Source: Herbaspirillum sp. CF444 (GTDB lineage Bacteria > Pseudomonadota > Gammaproteobacteria > Burkholderiales > Burkholderiaceae_D). From it: a stretch of DNA of 40,316 bases. The translations under genes were made by a program, and so were the position numbers. The stretch lies in contig NZ_AKJW01000096.1 of the NCBI RefSeq assembly GCF_000282135.1, positions 1 to 40,316 of the forward strand. Direction: 5' to 3'. Each line of letters begins with the position of its first letter. Position 1 is the first letter of the stretch. This document shows positions 1 to 8,603 of the stretch, one piece after another. The notes under the pieces were generated by a model. The model was not told the origin of the DNA and did no database searches. It saw only the letters and a list, made by a program, of their open reading frames with translations.

Positions 1-2442
1 AACGCCTTCGGCGAACTGACCAAACAGACCGACGCCAAAGGACAAGTCACCAGCATGGCCTACGACACGCTGGGCCGCATGACCAGCCGCGCCGAAGCCG
101 ACCTGGTCAGCAGCTGGACCTACGACAACTGCACCAAGGGCATCGGCAAACTGTGCAGCTCGACAGCCGACAACGGCTATCTCAAGACCAATACCTACGA
201 CAGCCTGGGAAGAGGCAGCAGCACCACGACCACGATCGACACGGCCTACACCAACAGCGCCACCTACGACGCCAACGGCAGAGTCAGCACCGTCACCTAC
301 CCGACCGGCCTGGCAGTCCAATATGTCTACACGACCCTGGGTTACCTGAAAGAAGTCAGAAACAGCCAGACGAATGCCTTGCTGTGGCGCGCCGACACGC
401 AGAATGCACTGGGCCAGCTGCTGCAACAGACCTACGGCAACAATGTCGTGACACAACAGGTGTTCGAAGCAACGACAGGACGCCTGAAGAACATCTACGC
501 CGGTGCAGGCAATGGTGTACAGAACTTCAGCTATGCCTACGACTACCTGGGCAATCTGGTCAGTCGCACCGACGGTAACCAGAATCTGACGGAAACCTTC
601 CTGTACGACAGCTTGAATCGCCTAACAAATGCGGTGGTGAATTCCCCGGCGGCAGGCTTGTCGAGCACCAACTACACCTTCGACAACCTGGGCAACATCA
701 CCAACCGCAGCGACATGGGGACGTATGCCTATGGCAACGCCAACGACAGGCCGCATGCCTTGAAGGAACTGAACTTCATCAACGGCGGCAAGCTGCAATA
801 CAGCTATGACGCCAACGGTGCATTGATCTCCGAAGTCGCCATCGACAGCACCGGTCAGGTGATTGCCAACCGGGGAAGAAATGAGGTGTACACCAGCTTC
901 GGCATGCCGCAGGCGATTGGTGCGCCGGGCATCAGCCTGGCGTTTGCTTACGGTCCTGAACATCAGCGAGTGAAACAGATCGCCCCGGCGGCGACCACGA
1001 TCTACCTGCATCCGGACAATACCGGCGGCTTGTTCTATGAGAAGGACATCAAGACCGACGGCACGATCGAGCACAAGCAATACATCACGGCTGGTGGTCA
1101 GGTCATTGCCCTGATCAAACTGGTGGGTACGACGCAGACCATCAGCTACATGCATCGAGATCAACTTGGATCGACGACGACGATCACGGATGAGCAGGGC
1201 AATGCGATTGAACGACTGGCGTATGAACCGTTCGGCAAACGTCGTTTCCCGGCAGGCAATACGGACAATGCAGGAGAAATCGTTGGGCAGAACACCGATC
1301 GTGGCTTTACGAACCATGAGCATCTGGAAGAGCTGGGCCTGATCCACATGAATGGACGGATTTATGATCCGGCCATTGGGCGGTTCATGAGTGCGGATGC
1401 GTATGTTCAAGCACCTGATAACTTGCAAAGTTATAACCGGTATGCCTATGTAACGAACAATCCTTTGGTGTTTAGTGATCCAAGCGGATACTTGTTCGGT
1501 GGGCTATTCAATGTGCCGATTATTGACAATGCTTGGAATAATCATATCAAGCCTGTCGTAGGGCAAATTGTCACAGTAGTGGCTATTGCAGCTTGCACTT
1601 ACTACAGCGGAGGTCAGGCGTCGGCTTGTGCTGCAGGAATTTCAGCAGTTTCGGCAAAGGCCCAAGGCGCTAACTGGAATGAGGCCATTAAGGCGGGAGC
1701 GATCGCGGGAGCAACAGCTTATGGATTTCAACAAGCCGGTTTAGTCGGCACTGCAGATAGCCCTGAGCGATATCTAGCTCATATGGGAGTGGGATGTGCT
1801 AGCGGCTGGGTTGGAGGAAATGGTTGTGCGAGAGGGGCCGCGTCAGCGTTTGTTGGTAAATGGGTTAGTAACCAAACGAGCGGATGGCAAAATGACATCT
1901 ATCGTGGCGTCGCCGTATCTGTGGCAGGGGGTACTACCTCAGTAATTGGCGGTGGCAAGTTCGAAAATGGAGCGATGACCGCTGCATTTGGCTACTTGTT
2001 TAACGCAATGTCTGAAAAATTGCGTTCCTATGGTATGCAATTTGGTACTGGCGTTGGTGTAATAGCTGCTGCTAGTTGTACTGCATCTACTGCCGGGGTC
2101 TGCGCCTTAGGATCTCCTAGTTTAGTTGTCGGCGGTGCTGCTGCTGGTGCTGCTATTGGAGGAACAATAGGAGCAGTTATTGATGTTTTTATGCAAGGAG
2201 ATAAAACACCCACACAAGGTGCGCCTGGTTCAACATATGTAAATCCCGGGAATGGGCAAGAACGTCGTTATGGAAATGATGGTAAGCCGGAATATGATAT
2301 CGATTGGCATCCAGATCATGGTGCAGGTACCCCTCATGGACATAACTGGGACAAATTACCAGACGGATCTCGTACACGTGGTCCAGGAGTTCCACTGTCC
2401 CCATGGCCAGAAGGTCGCGGAAAGAGTCTAGATGAAAAATGA
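1..2442 (+). CDS. Rhs/YD-repeat polymorphic toxin, C-terminal part (5' end outside window)
   Basis: The frame is open from base 1, so about 813 C-terminal residues are visible and the N-terminus lies upstream. Many YD-type repeats (patterns such as YDSLGR, YDANG, YDYLGN) fill roughly the first 430 residues. The hallmark end of the Rhs core follows, with GRFMSAD and then NRYAYVTNNP and DPSGY (about 1380-1493). In this family the core forms a shell that encloses a variable C-terminal toxin, usually exported by a type VI system or at the cell surface. After DPSGY comes a Gly/Ala-rich, partly hydrophobic stretch. A polar tip follows with an Asp/His-rich motif, DIDWHPDHG then PHGHNW (2296-2349), which could be a nuclease-type active site. 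The tip resembles known Rhs/CDI toxin ends (an Ntox24-like family is a guess). Base composition drops in GC after about 1500, as expected for an exchangeable tip. Confidence 0.93.
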   Translation, partial: NAFGELTKQTDAKGQVTSMAYDTLGRMTSRAEADLVSSWTYDNCTKGIGKLCSSTADNGYLKTNTYDSLGRGSSTTTTIDTAYTNSATYDANGRVSTVTYPTGLAVQYVYTTLGYLKEVRNSQTNALLWRADTQNALGQLLQQTYGNNVVTQQVFEATTGRLKNIYAGAGNGVQNFSYAYDYLGNLVSRTDGNQNLTETFLYDSLNRLTNAVVNSPAAGLSSTNYTFDNLGNITNRSDMGTYAYGNANDRPHALKELNFINGGKLQYSYDANGALISEVAIDSTGQVIANRGRNEVYTSFGMPQAIGAPGISLAFAYGPEHQRVKQIAPAATTIYLHPDNTGGLFYEKDIKTDGTIEHKQYITAGGQVIALIKLVGTTQTISYMHRDQLGSTTTITDEQGNAIERLAYEPFGKRRFPAGNTDNAGEIVGQNTDRGFTNHEHLEELGLIHMNGRIYDPAIGRFMSADAYVQAPDNLQSYNRYAYVTNNPLVFSDPSGYLFGGLFNVPIIDNAWNNHIKPVVGQIVTVVAIAACTYYSGGQASACAAGISAVSAKAQGANWNEAIKAGAIAGATAYGFQQAGLVGTADSPERYLAHMGVGCASGWVGGNGCARGAASAFVGKWVSNQTSGWQNDIYRGVAVSVAGGTTSVIGGGKFENGAMTAAFGYLFNAMSEKLRSYGMQFGTGVGVIAAASCTASTAGVCALGSPSLVVGGAAAGAAIGGTIGAVIDVFMQGDKTPTQGAPGSTYVNPGNGQERRYGNDGKPEYDIDWHPDHGAGTPHGHNWDKLPDGSRTRGPGVPLSPWPEGRGKSLDEK

Positions 2443-2863
2443 CGAAATAGTTGAGGGTATAGAAATTAATCTGCATGATGCAGAAGTTGTTTCTGTGTCT
2501 GTGAAAAGGCTTGAAAAAGAAGCTCTCATATATCTTCGAGCCGAGGATGATGCTGTTTATCTTTTAAGACTCACTGCTTTAAAAGCGTTTCGCTGCGAAG
2601 ATTTCGTAATGCAAAATGTAATAAACAGGGTCAGGCAATCTATATTTGGAGATATTTCGTTAAATGATTTTGACTATTGGATAAGTTGGGTTACAAGCGT
2701 TTCGGATGATAAACCTTGGGCGAACTCAAAGACGAGATCTTCGTGGATAAGTGATTTGTCCAAGAAAAAAATAAATTTGCTTGTGCTGGAACCGTCAGTC
2801 GGCGCAAGCATTGTTGCCATATGTGAGAAAGTTTTTTTTGAAAAATGTAGCTTTCTCCTCTAA
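2432..2863 (+). CDS. Small hypothetical protein, probable immunity protein for the Rhs toxin
   Basis: This gene encodes 143 residues and starts 11 bases inside the end of the Rhs gene in another frame, so the two are translationally coupled. It has no signal peptide or membrane helix and is predicted cytosolic. It begins with an acidic segment and an INLHDAEVVSVSV strand, a shape seen in several small immunity-protein families, but I cannot assign one. It is clearly richer in A and T than the flanking DNA, like the toxin tip. Position directly behind an Rhs tip, small size and composition are the only grounds for the immunity call. A start further inside the frame cannot be excluded, though the overlapping ATG is the natural one. 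Confidence 0.7.
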   Translation: MKNDEIVEGIEINLHDAEVVSVSVKRLEKEALIYLRAEDDAVYLLRLTALKAFRCEDFVMQNVINRVRQSIFGDISLNDFDYWISWVTSVSDDKPWANSKTRSSWISDLSKKKINLLVLEPSVGASIVAICEKVFFEKCSFLL

Positions 2864-2892
2864 GTATTGTGCCCCTAAAATATCAATTTCGA

Positions 2893-3311
2893 ATGAAAAA
2901 GCAAAGGTTTTACCTTACTTGAGCTGCTAGTCGTCATGGTGATCATTGGCCACCTAGACGGCTACGCTCCCCCTTCGCTACTTCGCCCAAATCGGCAAAT
3001 CCGAAACCAAAGCCGCCCGCGCCCAAATCGACGCCTTCGAAAAAGCCCTCGAGGTCTATCGCCTCGACACGGGCCACTATCCGGCAACTGAGCAAGGCCT
3101 CGATGCGTTGATGAAGCAACCCGCCGGCGAGATTCGGTGGCAAGGATCGTATCTGAAGAAAGCATTGCCGCAAGATCCATGGCAGCACGCTTATGTCTAG
3201 CGCTATCCCGCTGAGCACGGCGACTACGATATTTTGTCTTACGGTCGCGATGACCTTCCCCCTCCAGAGTACGCCAATGTAAAGTTAGTGACTGCTCTGA
3301 TGGAGAGCTAG
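2893..3311 (+). pseudogene. Decayed type II secretion major pseudopilin (GspG-like)
   Basis: The prepilin signature GFTLLELLVVMVIIG is readable from about 2904, with Glu at position +5 after the Gly-Phe processing site, but that frame meets a stop just upstream. Near 2955-2970 the reading shifts by one frame and continues as RYFAQIGKSETKAARAQID, then LDTGHYPATEQGLDAL, then LPQDPW. This is the standard GspG body with its pseudopilin 'YPTTEQGL' region. An in-frame TAG interrupts it at 3198-3200, after which GDYDILSYGRD is still recognisable. At least one frameshift, one nonsense codon and a damaged start therefore disable it. The gene would have encoded the main pseudopilus subunit. No other gsp gene is near, so it is a stranded relic beside the Rhs tip. 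Confidence 0.85.
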
Positions 3312-3379
3312 TCATAGAGAAATCGAGATTTGCGGAAAAGTAGATCATTGGGATCTTGAAGGACGCTGATGTCTTTGCC

Positions 3380-4168
3380 TCAACCGTAATAAGGAAACTG
3401 CGCCGACTGATCCATGAAGGCATGGTAGTGCACCACCACGCCGACATCGCGCAGGCTCAGCACGGCGTAGGCGGGCGGTTCCATCGAGGTGGTCGCCGGG
3501 CCGGTCAGGGCGAAGTCGAGCGCATGCTGATGGTTGGTGCCGGGCACGGTGGCGAAGGGCGTGCCGTACCAGGTGCCGCCCGAAGGACGATGCACGTGGC
3601 CGGAAAACATGTAGCGCACGTTGCCGTGTTTTTTGACCAGCGCGCGCAGGTCGGCTTCTTCGCGCAGGCGGATCCAGTCCATCGACGGCAGGTCGAGTTC
3701 GAAGGGCGGATGGTGCGAGAACAGATAGACCTGGCGTTCGCCGGCTTCGGCCAGCATGCGGTCGAGCCACGCCAGACGGTCGGTGCAGAGACGGCCTTCA
3801 TGCGTACCCACTTCCTTGGTGTCGAGGAATACCAGGCGCGCCGCATCGGTATCGTGTATGCCCTGGATGAAACCGTTGTCGTCCACCGGCATGTCGGGAA
3901 AGATGCCGCGGAACACCGGACGTTCATCGTGATTGCCGAGCAGCAGGCGCACCGGCAGTTTCAATTCCTTCAGACAGTCGGCCAGGATGCGGTACGAGGC
4001 TTCGTCGCCGTCGTGGGTAAGGTCGCCGGTGATGACGCACAAATCGGCGTCGGCGTGATGTGTGTTGACGTGGGCGATGCAGGTGCGAAAACGGGCTACC
4101 GAATCTTCGCCGAACAAGAGATTCCCATCCGGCACCAGGTGGATGTCGGTAATTTGTATGACTTTCAT
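3380..4168 (-). CDS. GpdQ/CpdA-like class III metallophosphodiesterase
   Basis: The product has 262 residues with no signal peptide and is cytosolic. The binuclear-metal ligands of the calcineurin-like phosphoesterase fold are all visible: D8 and H10 (TDIH), D49 (GDL), N79-H80-D81 (GNHD), H152-H153 (SHHPPF), and H191 and H193 (GHVH). The spacing follows Enterobacter GpdQ (D8, H10, D50, N80, H156, H195, H197). GpdQ hydrolyses glycerophosphodiesters to glycerol-3-phosphate plus alcohol; the related CpdA hydrolyses cAMP. Its place as last gene of a ugp-like ABC operon favours glycerophosphodiesters. The frame stays open far upstream through the permease gene, but the ATG at 4168 gives the canonical MKVIQITDIH start and lies 29 bases after the permease stop. 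Confidence 0.9.
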   Translation of the reverse strand: MKVIQITDIHLVPDGNLLFGEDSVARFRTCIAHVNTHHADADLCVITGDLTHDGDEASYRILADCLKELKLPVRLLLGNHDERPVFRGIFPDMPVDDNGFIQGIHDTDAARLVFLDTKEVGTHEGRLCTDRLAWLDRMLAEAGERQVYLFSHHPPFELDLPSMDWIRLREEADLRALVKKHGNVRYMFSGHVHRPSGGTWYGTPFATVPGTNHQHALDFALTGPATTSMEPPAYAVLSLRDVGVVVHYHAFMDQSAQFPYYG

Positions 4169-4197
4169 CAGGATGTGTTGTTGGTGATGTGAAGGAT

Positions 4198-5049
4198 TTA
4201 TCGAATGCCGGCGCGCAAAAACGCCTGGATGAATTGACGCTGGAACACCAGGAAGCCGATCATCAACGGCGCAATCGCCACCAGCGTGGCGGCGCTGATG
4301 ATGGAAATGTTGACGCCGCTCTCCGGCGCGCCGAACAGCGACAGGCCGACCGTCAGCGGGCGCGTCACCGGCGAGTTGGTCACGATCAGCGGCCACAGGA
4401 AGTTGTTCCAGTGCGTCGCCACCGACACCAGCGCATAGGCCAGGTAGACCGGTTTGGCGGCCGGTACGTACACGCGCCACAGCACGCCGAACCAGCCGCA
4501 GCCTTCGATGCGCGCGGCTTCTTCGAGTTCGCGCGGAATCTGCATGAAGGCCTGGCGCAGCAAGAAGATGCCGAAGGCGCTGGCCATGTAAGGCACGGCC
4601 ATGCCCAGCGGCGTATCGAACAGGCCCAGGCGGGTCACCATGGCGTAGTTCTCGACGATCAGGATTTCCGGCAGCACGAACAGTTGCAGCAGTACCAGCA
4701 CGAACAGCAGGTTCTTGCCGGCGAACTGGAAGCGTGCGAATGCAAATCCGGCCAGCGTGCACAGCGTGAACTGGCCGACCAGGATCAGGCTGACCAGCAC
4801 GAAGGTATTGAAGAAATAGCGCAACCACGGCGCCGCCTGCCAGGCATCCCGGAAATTCTGCAGGATCAGCGGCGCGCGCCAGTCGAACGCCAGCGCGGCG
4901 TGGGAAGTATGGAAGGCGGCCCACAGTGCGAACAGCAGCGGGGCGATCCACAGCAGCGCCAGCAGCCAGGCGCCGAGGGTGTCGACGATATTCCAGAAAC
5001 GGTCGTGCGAGACGGATGCGGTTGGCGAGGAAATGGCGAGAGTGTTCAT
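4198..5049 (-). CDS. ABC permease, UgpE-like (MalG type)
   Basis: The product has 283 residues and six predicted membrane segments. Near residue 180 is the cytoplasmic EAA loop, readable as ELEEAARIEGCGWFGVLWRV, which docks on the ATPase. It is an inner-membrane permease subunit of a family 1 carbohydrate or glycerol-3-phosphate importer. Its ATG overlaps the stop of the upstream permease by four bases (ATGA), so the two are coupled. Gene order, the GlpR-type regulator and two phosphodiesterase-fold neighbours favour glycerol-3-phosphate or glycerophosphodiesters over a plain sugar; sequence alone does not prove the substrate. Confidence 0.9.
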   Translation of the reverse strand: MNTLAISSPTASVSHDRFWNIVDTLGAWLLALLWIAPLLFALWAAFHTSHAALAFDWRAPLILQNFRDAWQAAPWLRYFFNTFVLVSLILVGQFTLCTLAGFAFARFQFAGKNLLFVLVLLQLFVLPEILIVENYAMVTRLGLFDTPLGMAVPYMASAFGIFLLRQAFMQIPRELEEAARIEGCGWFGVLWRVYVPAAKPVYLAYALVSVATHWNNFLWPLIVTNSPVTRPLTVGLSLFGAPESGVNISIISAATLVAIAPLMIGFLVFQRQFIQAFLRAGIR

Positions 5050-5957
5050 CGGTAATGGATGCGGCGGTCAAAGAACAGGAATTGCAGCGCGGCGATCAGG
5101 CCCAGCGCCGCGAGCACCATCACGGTCATCACGGCGGCGCCGGACTGGTCGAGATAGGCGAAGGCCATTTCCCAGATCCAGTACAGGATCAGCTTGGAAG
5201 CGTTGTCGGGACCGCCCTTGGTCAGGATGAACAGGTGGTCGATCAGGCGCACCGAGTTGATCAGCGCATTGATCGTCACGAACAGCGTGGTCGGCATCAG
5301 CAGCGGCAGCACCACGCGGCGCGTATAGGCCCAGCGCCCGGCGCCTTCGATGCGCGCGGCTTCGCGCAGATCCGGCGGGATCGCCTGCAACGCGGCGAGA
5401 TAAAAAATCATGAAGAAGCCGGATTCTTTCCAGATCGTCACCGCCATCACCGACCACAGCGCGGTGCCGGGCTGGCCGAGCCAGTTGGTCGGGCCGATGC
5501 CGAACAGCGCGGTGATGTGGTCGAGCAGGCCGAGGCCGGGTGTATAGAAGAACAGCCACAGGTTGGCCGCCGCGATCATCGGCAGCATGGTCGGCGTGAA
5601 AAACGCGGTGCGCACCAGGCCGCGGCCGCCGATGCGCGCATTGGCCCACAGCGCCATGCCCAGCGCCAGCGCAATCGAGACGGGGACGGTCACGCCGGCA
5701 TACAGCAGGTTGTTGCCGACGACTTGCCAGAAGGCCGGATCGGCCAGCAGGTCGCGGTAGTTGTCGATGCCGTTGAACATGCTCGGGCGGCGCGCCGTGC
5801 CGCGCGAAAAGAAGCTGGCCCACAAGGTCGCCAGCATCGGAAAGAAGGCGAACAGCGTCAGCAGGATCAGCGACGGCGTCAGCAGGCCCCAGCCGAACAG
5901 GTTGTGCAGGCGGCGCTCGGCAGGATTGGCCGGCGCCAGGTTTGTTGCTTGGTTCAT
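5046..5957 (-). CDS. ABC permease, UgpA-like (MalF type)
   Basis: The product has 303 residues. A hydrophilic N-terminus precedes six membrane segments starting near residue 24 (GLLTPSLILLTLFAFFPML). The EAA loop near residues 205-230 reads DLREAARIEGAGRWAYTRRV. It pairs with the downstream permease to form the channel of the importer. A 194-base gap separates it from the binding-protein gene upstream; that gap holds a structured dispersed repeat that may affect read-through or mRNA stability between the binding protein and the membrane subunits. Confidence 0.9.
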   Translation of the reverse strand: MNQATNLAPANPAERRLHNLFGWGLLTPSLILLTLFAFFPMLATLWASFFSRGTARRPSMFNGIDNYRDLLADPAFWQVVGNNLLYAGVTVPVSIALALGMALWANARIGGRGLVRTAFFTPTMLPMIAAANLWLFFYTPGLGLLDHITALFGIGPTNWLGQPGTALWSVMAVTIWKESGFFMIFYLAALQAIPPDLREAARIEGAGRWAYTRRVVLPLLMPTTLFVTINALINSVRLIDHLFILTKGGPDNASKLILYWIWEMAFAYLDQSGAAVMTVMVLAALGLIAALQFLFFDRRIHYR

Positions 5958-6036
5958 CAGGATTTTATCCAGTGATCGGACTGAGTCGGGGTGGTGATGC
6001 CGATGAAATTACGGTAATGCTGTTGCGTTTTTCGCT

Positions 6037-6115
6037 GTCGTCCCAGCGAACGCTGGGACCCAGTGTCTTGACGGCTGTCGATACGACGCTGGGTCCTGAC
6101 TTTCGTCAGGACGAC
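6037..6115 (-). repeat. Dispersed structured repeat, copy A (79 nt)
   Basis: The element begins GTCGTCCC and ends GGACGAC and folds into internal hairpins, including CCCAGC/GCTGGG (6042-6057) and GTCCTGAC/GTCAGGAC near its end. Its reverse complement aligns over the full 79 nt with 33020-33098, roughly 80-85% identical by eye. A flanking block, CGGTAATGCTGTT at 6012-6024, is also shared in inverted form (33126-33138). It lies in the gap between the binding-protein and permease genes. It looks like a non-autonomous repetitive element of the kind scattered through betaproteobacterial genomes. Confidence 0.8.
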
Positions 6116-6151
6116 GGCAATACAGAGCTTGCCCCGTAAAGCTGCGATGGG

Positions 6152-7426
6152 TTAGCGGTAAGGCTTCAACAGACGCTCGGCAGTCGCCTGCGCTTCATCC
6201 AGCGCCTGCTTCGACGTCTTGGTGCCGGTCAGCGCGGCCTGCACGGCGTTCGACAGCGCTTCACGCACGCGGGCGGTCTGCTCGGTCGAGAACTCCGGAA
6301 TCGCCACCGCCAATTGATCGCGGGCCACCAGCGCCTGCGGGAAGGACTTGGCGTAGTCGCGCAGGGCAGGCGTGTTGTACGACGCCGGGCTGGTGCCGAC
6401 ATAGCCGGTGGCGATCGACCATTGCGCTGCGCGTTCCGGCGCTGTCATCCAACGCACGAAGGTGACCGAAGCGGCTTGCTGCGCCGGCGTCGAACCCTTG
6501 AACAGGTAGAAATTGCCGCCGCCGACCGGCGAGCCCGGTTGCTTGTTGGCCGGCAGCATGGCGACGCCGAAGTCGAACTTGGCTTCTTTCTTCACCGCGG
6601 TCAGGTTGCCGGTGGTGTGCCACATCATGGCGGTCTGGCCCTGGACGAAAGCCTGGCGCAGCGTGCCCCATTCAATCGCGCCGGCCGGGCTGACCTTGTA
6701 CGTGGCCGCCAGCGAGCGCCAGAATTCCAGCGCTTCGATGGCCGCCGGGGTGTTGAAGTAGACCTGCGTGCCTTCCTTGTTCATGAGCGAGACGCCGTTC
6801 TGGATCGCGAACGCCTGGAACATCCAGTACGGATAACCGGTCGACGGCACCATCAGGCCGAACTTGTCCTTGCCGGTCAGTTTGGTGGCGGCGGCCAGCA
6901 TTTCCTTCCAGGTCTTCGGCGGCGCGTCCGGGTTCAGGCCGGCGGCGCGGAACATGTCCTTGTTGTAGAACATCACGATGGTCGAACGCTGGAACGGAAT
7001 GCCCCAGACGTGGCCGCCGATGGTGCCGTTGGCCATCAGGCCGGGGTAGAAGCTTTGCAGCCAGGCCTTGTCTTCGGCGCTGGCGGCGACCTTGTCGAAA
7101 GGCTCGATCAGGTTCTGGTCGATCAGGTCGTAGGTGTCGAGCGCGCCCAGCACCGACAACTGCGCAGGCTGGCCGCCCTTGATGGCCGACAATGCGCGCA
7201 CGCGGGTCTCGTCGTAGTTGCCGGAGTAGACCGCCTTGACCTTGATGTCCGGGTTGGCCTTCTGGAAGTCGTTGATCATGCCGTCGATCACCTCGGTCAG
7301 CGGGCCGCCGACGGCGATCGGGTAGTACATGGTCAGGTCGGTGGAGGCGCTCGCCAGCGAGGATGCCGTCAGGGCGCTTGCGAAGAGCGCCGCCAAGGTT
7401 GTTTTTCTGATGAGTTTGCTCAGCAT
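6152..7426 (-). CDS. Extracellular substrate-binding protein of the ugp-like ABC importer
   Basis: The product has 424 residues. A signal peptide at 1-29 (MLSKLIRKTTLAALF, then SLASAS) is followed by a mature family 1 solute-binding protein starting TDLTMYYPIAVGGPL. Recognisable features are the NYDETRVRAL helix, the GIPFQRSTIVMFYNK segment typical of UgpB/MalE-type proteins, and WGTLRQAFVQGQTAMMW. It is periplasmic and delivers substrate to the two permeases. The frame is open further upstream, but the ATG at 7426 is preceded by AAGGA at good spacing and starts the signal peptide. The family relation to UgpB supports glycerol-3-phosphate or glycerophosphodiester binding; this is inferred. 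Confidence 0.92.
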   Translation of the reverse strand: MLSKLIRKTTLAALFASALTASSLASASTDLTMYYPIAVGGPLTEVIDGMINDFQKANPDIKVKAVYSGNYDETRVRALSAIKGGQPAQLSVLGALDTYDLIDQNLIEPFDKVAASAEDKAWLQSFYPGLMANGTIGGHVWGIPFQRSTIVMFYNKDMFRAAGLNPDAPPKTWKEMLAAATKLTGKDKFGLMVPSTGYPYWMFQAFAIQNGVSLMNKEGTQVYFNTPAAIEALEFWRSLAATYKVSPAGAIEWGTLRQAFVQGQTAMMWHTTGNLTAVKKEAKFDFGVAMLPANKQPGSPVGGGNFYLFKGSTPAQQAASVTFVRWMTAPERAAQWSIATGYVGTSPASYNTPALRDYAKSFPQALVARDQLAVAIPEFSTEQTARVREALSNAVQAALTGTKTSKQALDEAQATAERLLKPYR

Positions 7427-7487
7427 TGCGGTTCCTTTGTGAGGAGGTTTATGTTGAAAATCACGGCGTTGAATCGATTGATGACAG

Positions 7488-8603
7488 TCAATGGACAGCG
7501 GCCAGCGCCGGCATGTCGGTGATGGTGACGGTGATGCAGGGTTCAGGCGACAGACGGCGGCCGTCGTCGGCGGCGAAGACGTGCGCATCCGCCGGATTCC
7601 AGCCGAGGCCGACGCGGTCGCCGAGTTTCAGGTGGCTCTTTTCCGGACTGCGCACGATGATGGCGTCGCCGCCCGGCAAGTCGAGGTAGATGTAGGATTC
7701 GGCACCCTGGAATTCGACGCCGGTGACGGTGCCGAACAGCTCCGTGGACGAAGGCGCGACGATGCGGAAATGTTCAGGGCGCACGCCGACCAGCTGTTTC
7801 TCGTCTGCGGCGCCGACCGGCATGACGCTGGCGCGCAGTGCGGCAGGCAGCTTTTCGGCCTTCATCAGCATCATCGGCGGGCTGCCGATGAAGGCGGCCG
7901 AGAAGGCGCTCGATGGCGTCTCATACAATTCCGCCGGGGTACCGCTTTGCACGATGCCGCCGCCATTCATCAACACGATCTTGTCGGCCATGCCCATGGC
8001 TTCGGTCTGGTCATGGGTGACATAGACCACCGTCATGTTCAGACGCTGCTGCAAGGCGCGGATTTCATGCCGCACCGAATGGCGCAGCTTGGCATCGAGA
8101 TTCGACAGCGGCTCGTCCATCAGGCAGATCGAATGGCCGGCGACGACGGCGCGCGCCAGCGCCACGCGCTGACGCTGGCCGCCGGACAATTGCGCCGGCT
8201 TGCGTTGTTCCAGTCCCTGCAGGTTGGTCAGCGCCAATGCATCCTGCAAACGCTGGCGGCGTTCCGCCGCATGCACGCCGCGCACCTGCATGCCGAAGCA
8301 GATATTTTCAGCGACGCTCAGATGCGGGAACAGTGCATAGGACTGAAACACCATCGACAGTCCACGTGCCGAAGGCGCGGCGTTCGTGACGTCCTTGCCG
8401 TCGATTTCGACGCGACCGCTGTCCGGTGTTTCGAGTCCTGCCAGCAGGCGCAGCAAGGTCGATTTTCCGCAGCCCGAAGGACCGAGCAGGGCGACCAGCT
8501 GGCCGCGCTCGAATTCCAGGTCGAGCGATTTGATGACCTGGTGCGCGCCCCAGGATTTGCTGATGCCCGAGAGGCGGATGGCGATGTCGTTTTGCATAGT
8601 CAT
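7488..8603 (-). CDS. ABC ATPase, UgpC/MalK-like
   Basis: The product has 371 residues. Walker A is GPSGCGKST near residue 40, the signature is LSGGQRQRVALARA, Walker B is ICLMDEPLSNLD, and a switch His lies in YVTHDQ. A C-terminal TOBE-type regulatory domain includes VGVRPEHF and ends near residue 371. It powers the importer from the cytoplasmic face. Its ATG overlaps the stop of the upstream DeoR-type gene by four bases, so regulator and ATPase are coupled. Sixty-one bases separate it from the binding-protein gene. Confidence 0.93.
   Translation of the reverse strand: MTMQNDIAIRLSGISKSWGAHQVIKSLDLEFERGQLVALLGPSGCGKSTLLRLLAGLETPDSGRVEIDGKDVTNAAPSARGLSMVFQSYALFPHLSVAENICFGMQVRGVHAAERRQRLQDALALTNLQGLEQRKPAQLSGGQRQRVALARAVVAGHSICLMDEPLSNLDAKLRHSVRHEIRALQQRLNMTVVYVTHDQTEAMGMADKIVLMNGGGIVQSGTPAELYETPSSAFSAAFIGSPPMMLMKAEKLPAALRASVMPVGAADEKQLVGVRPEHFRIVAPSSTELFGTVTGVEFQGAESYIYLDLPGGDAIIVRSPEKSHLKLGDRVGLGWNPADAHVFAADDGRRLSPEPCITVTITDMPALAAVH

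Noticed and set aside
622..1428. A 268-codon minus-strand frame inside the Rhs gene
   Set aside because: It is antisense to clear YD repeats and the Rhs core end, with no recognisable domain.
3380..5071. A 563-codon minus-strand frame that seems to fuse another domain to the metallophosphoesterase
   Set aside because: The upstream part is an out-of-frame reading of the permease gene; the enzyme begins cleanly at ATG 4168 with the family's MKVIQITDIH start.
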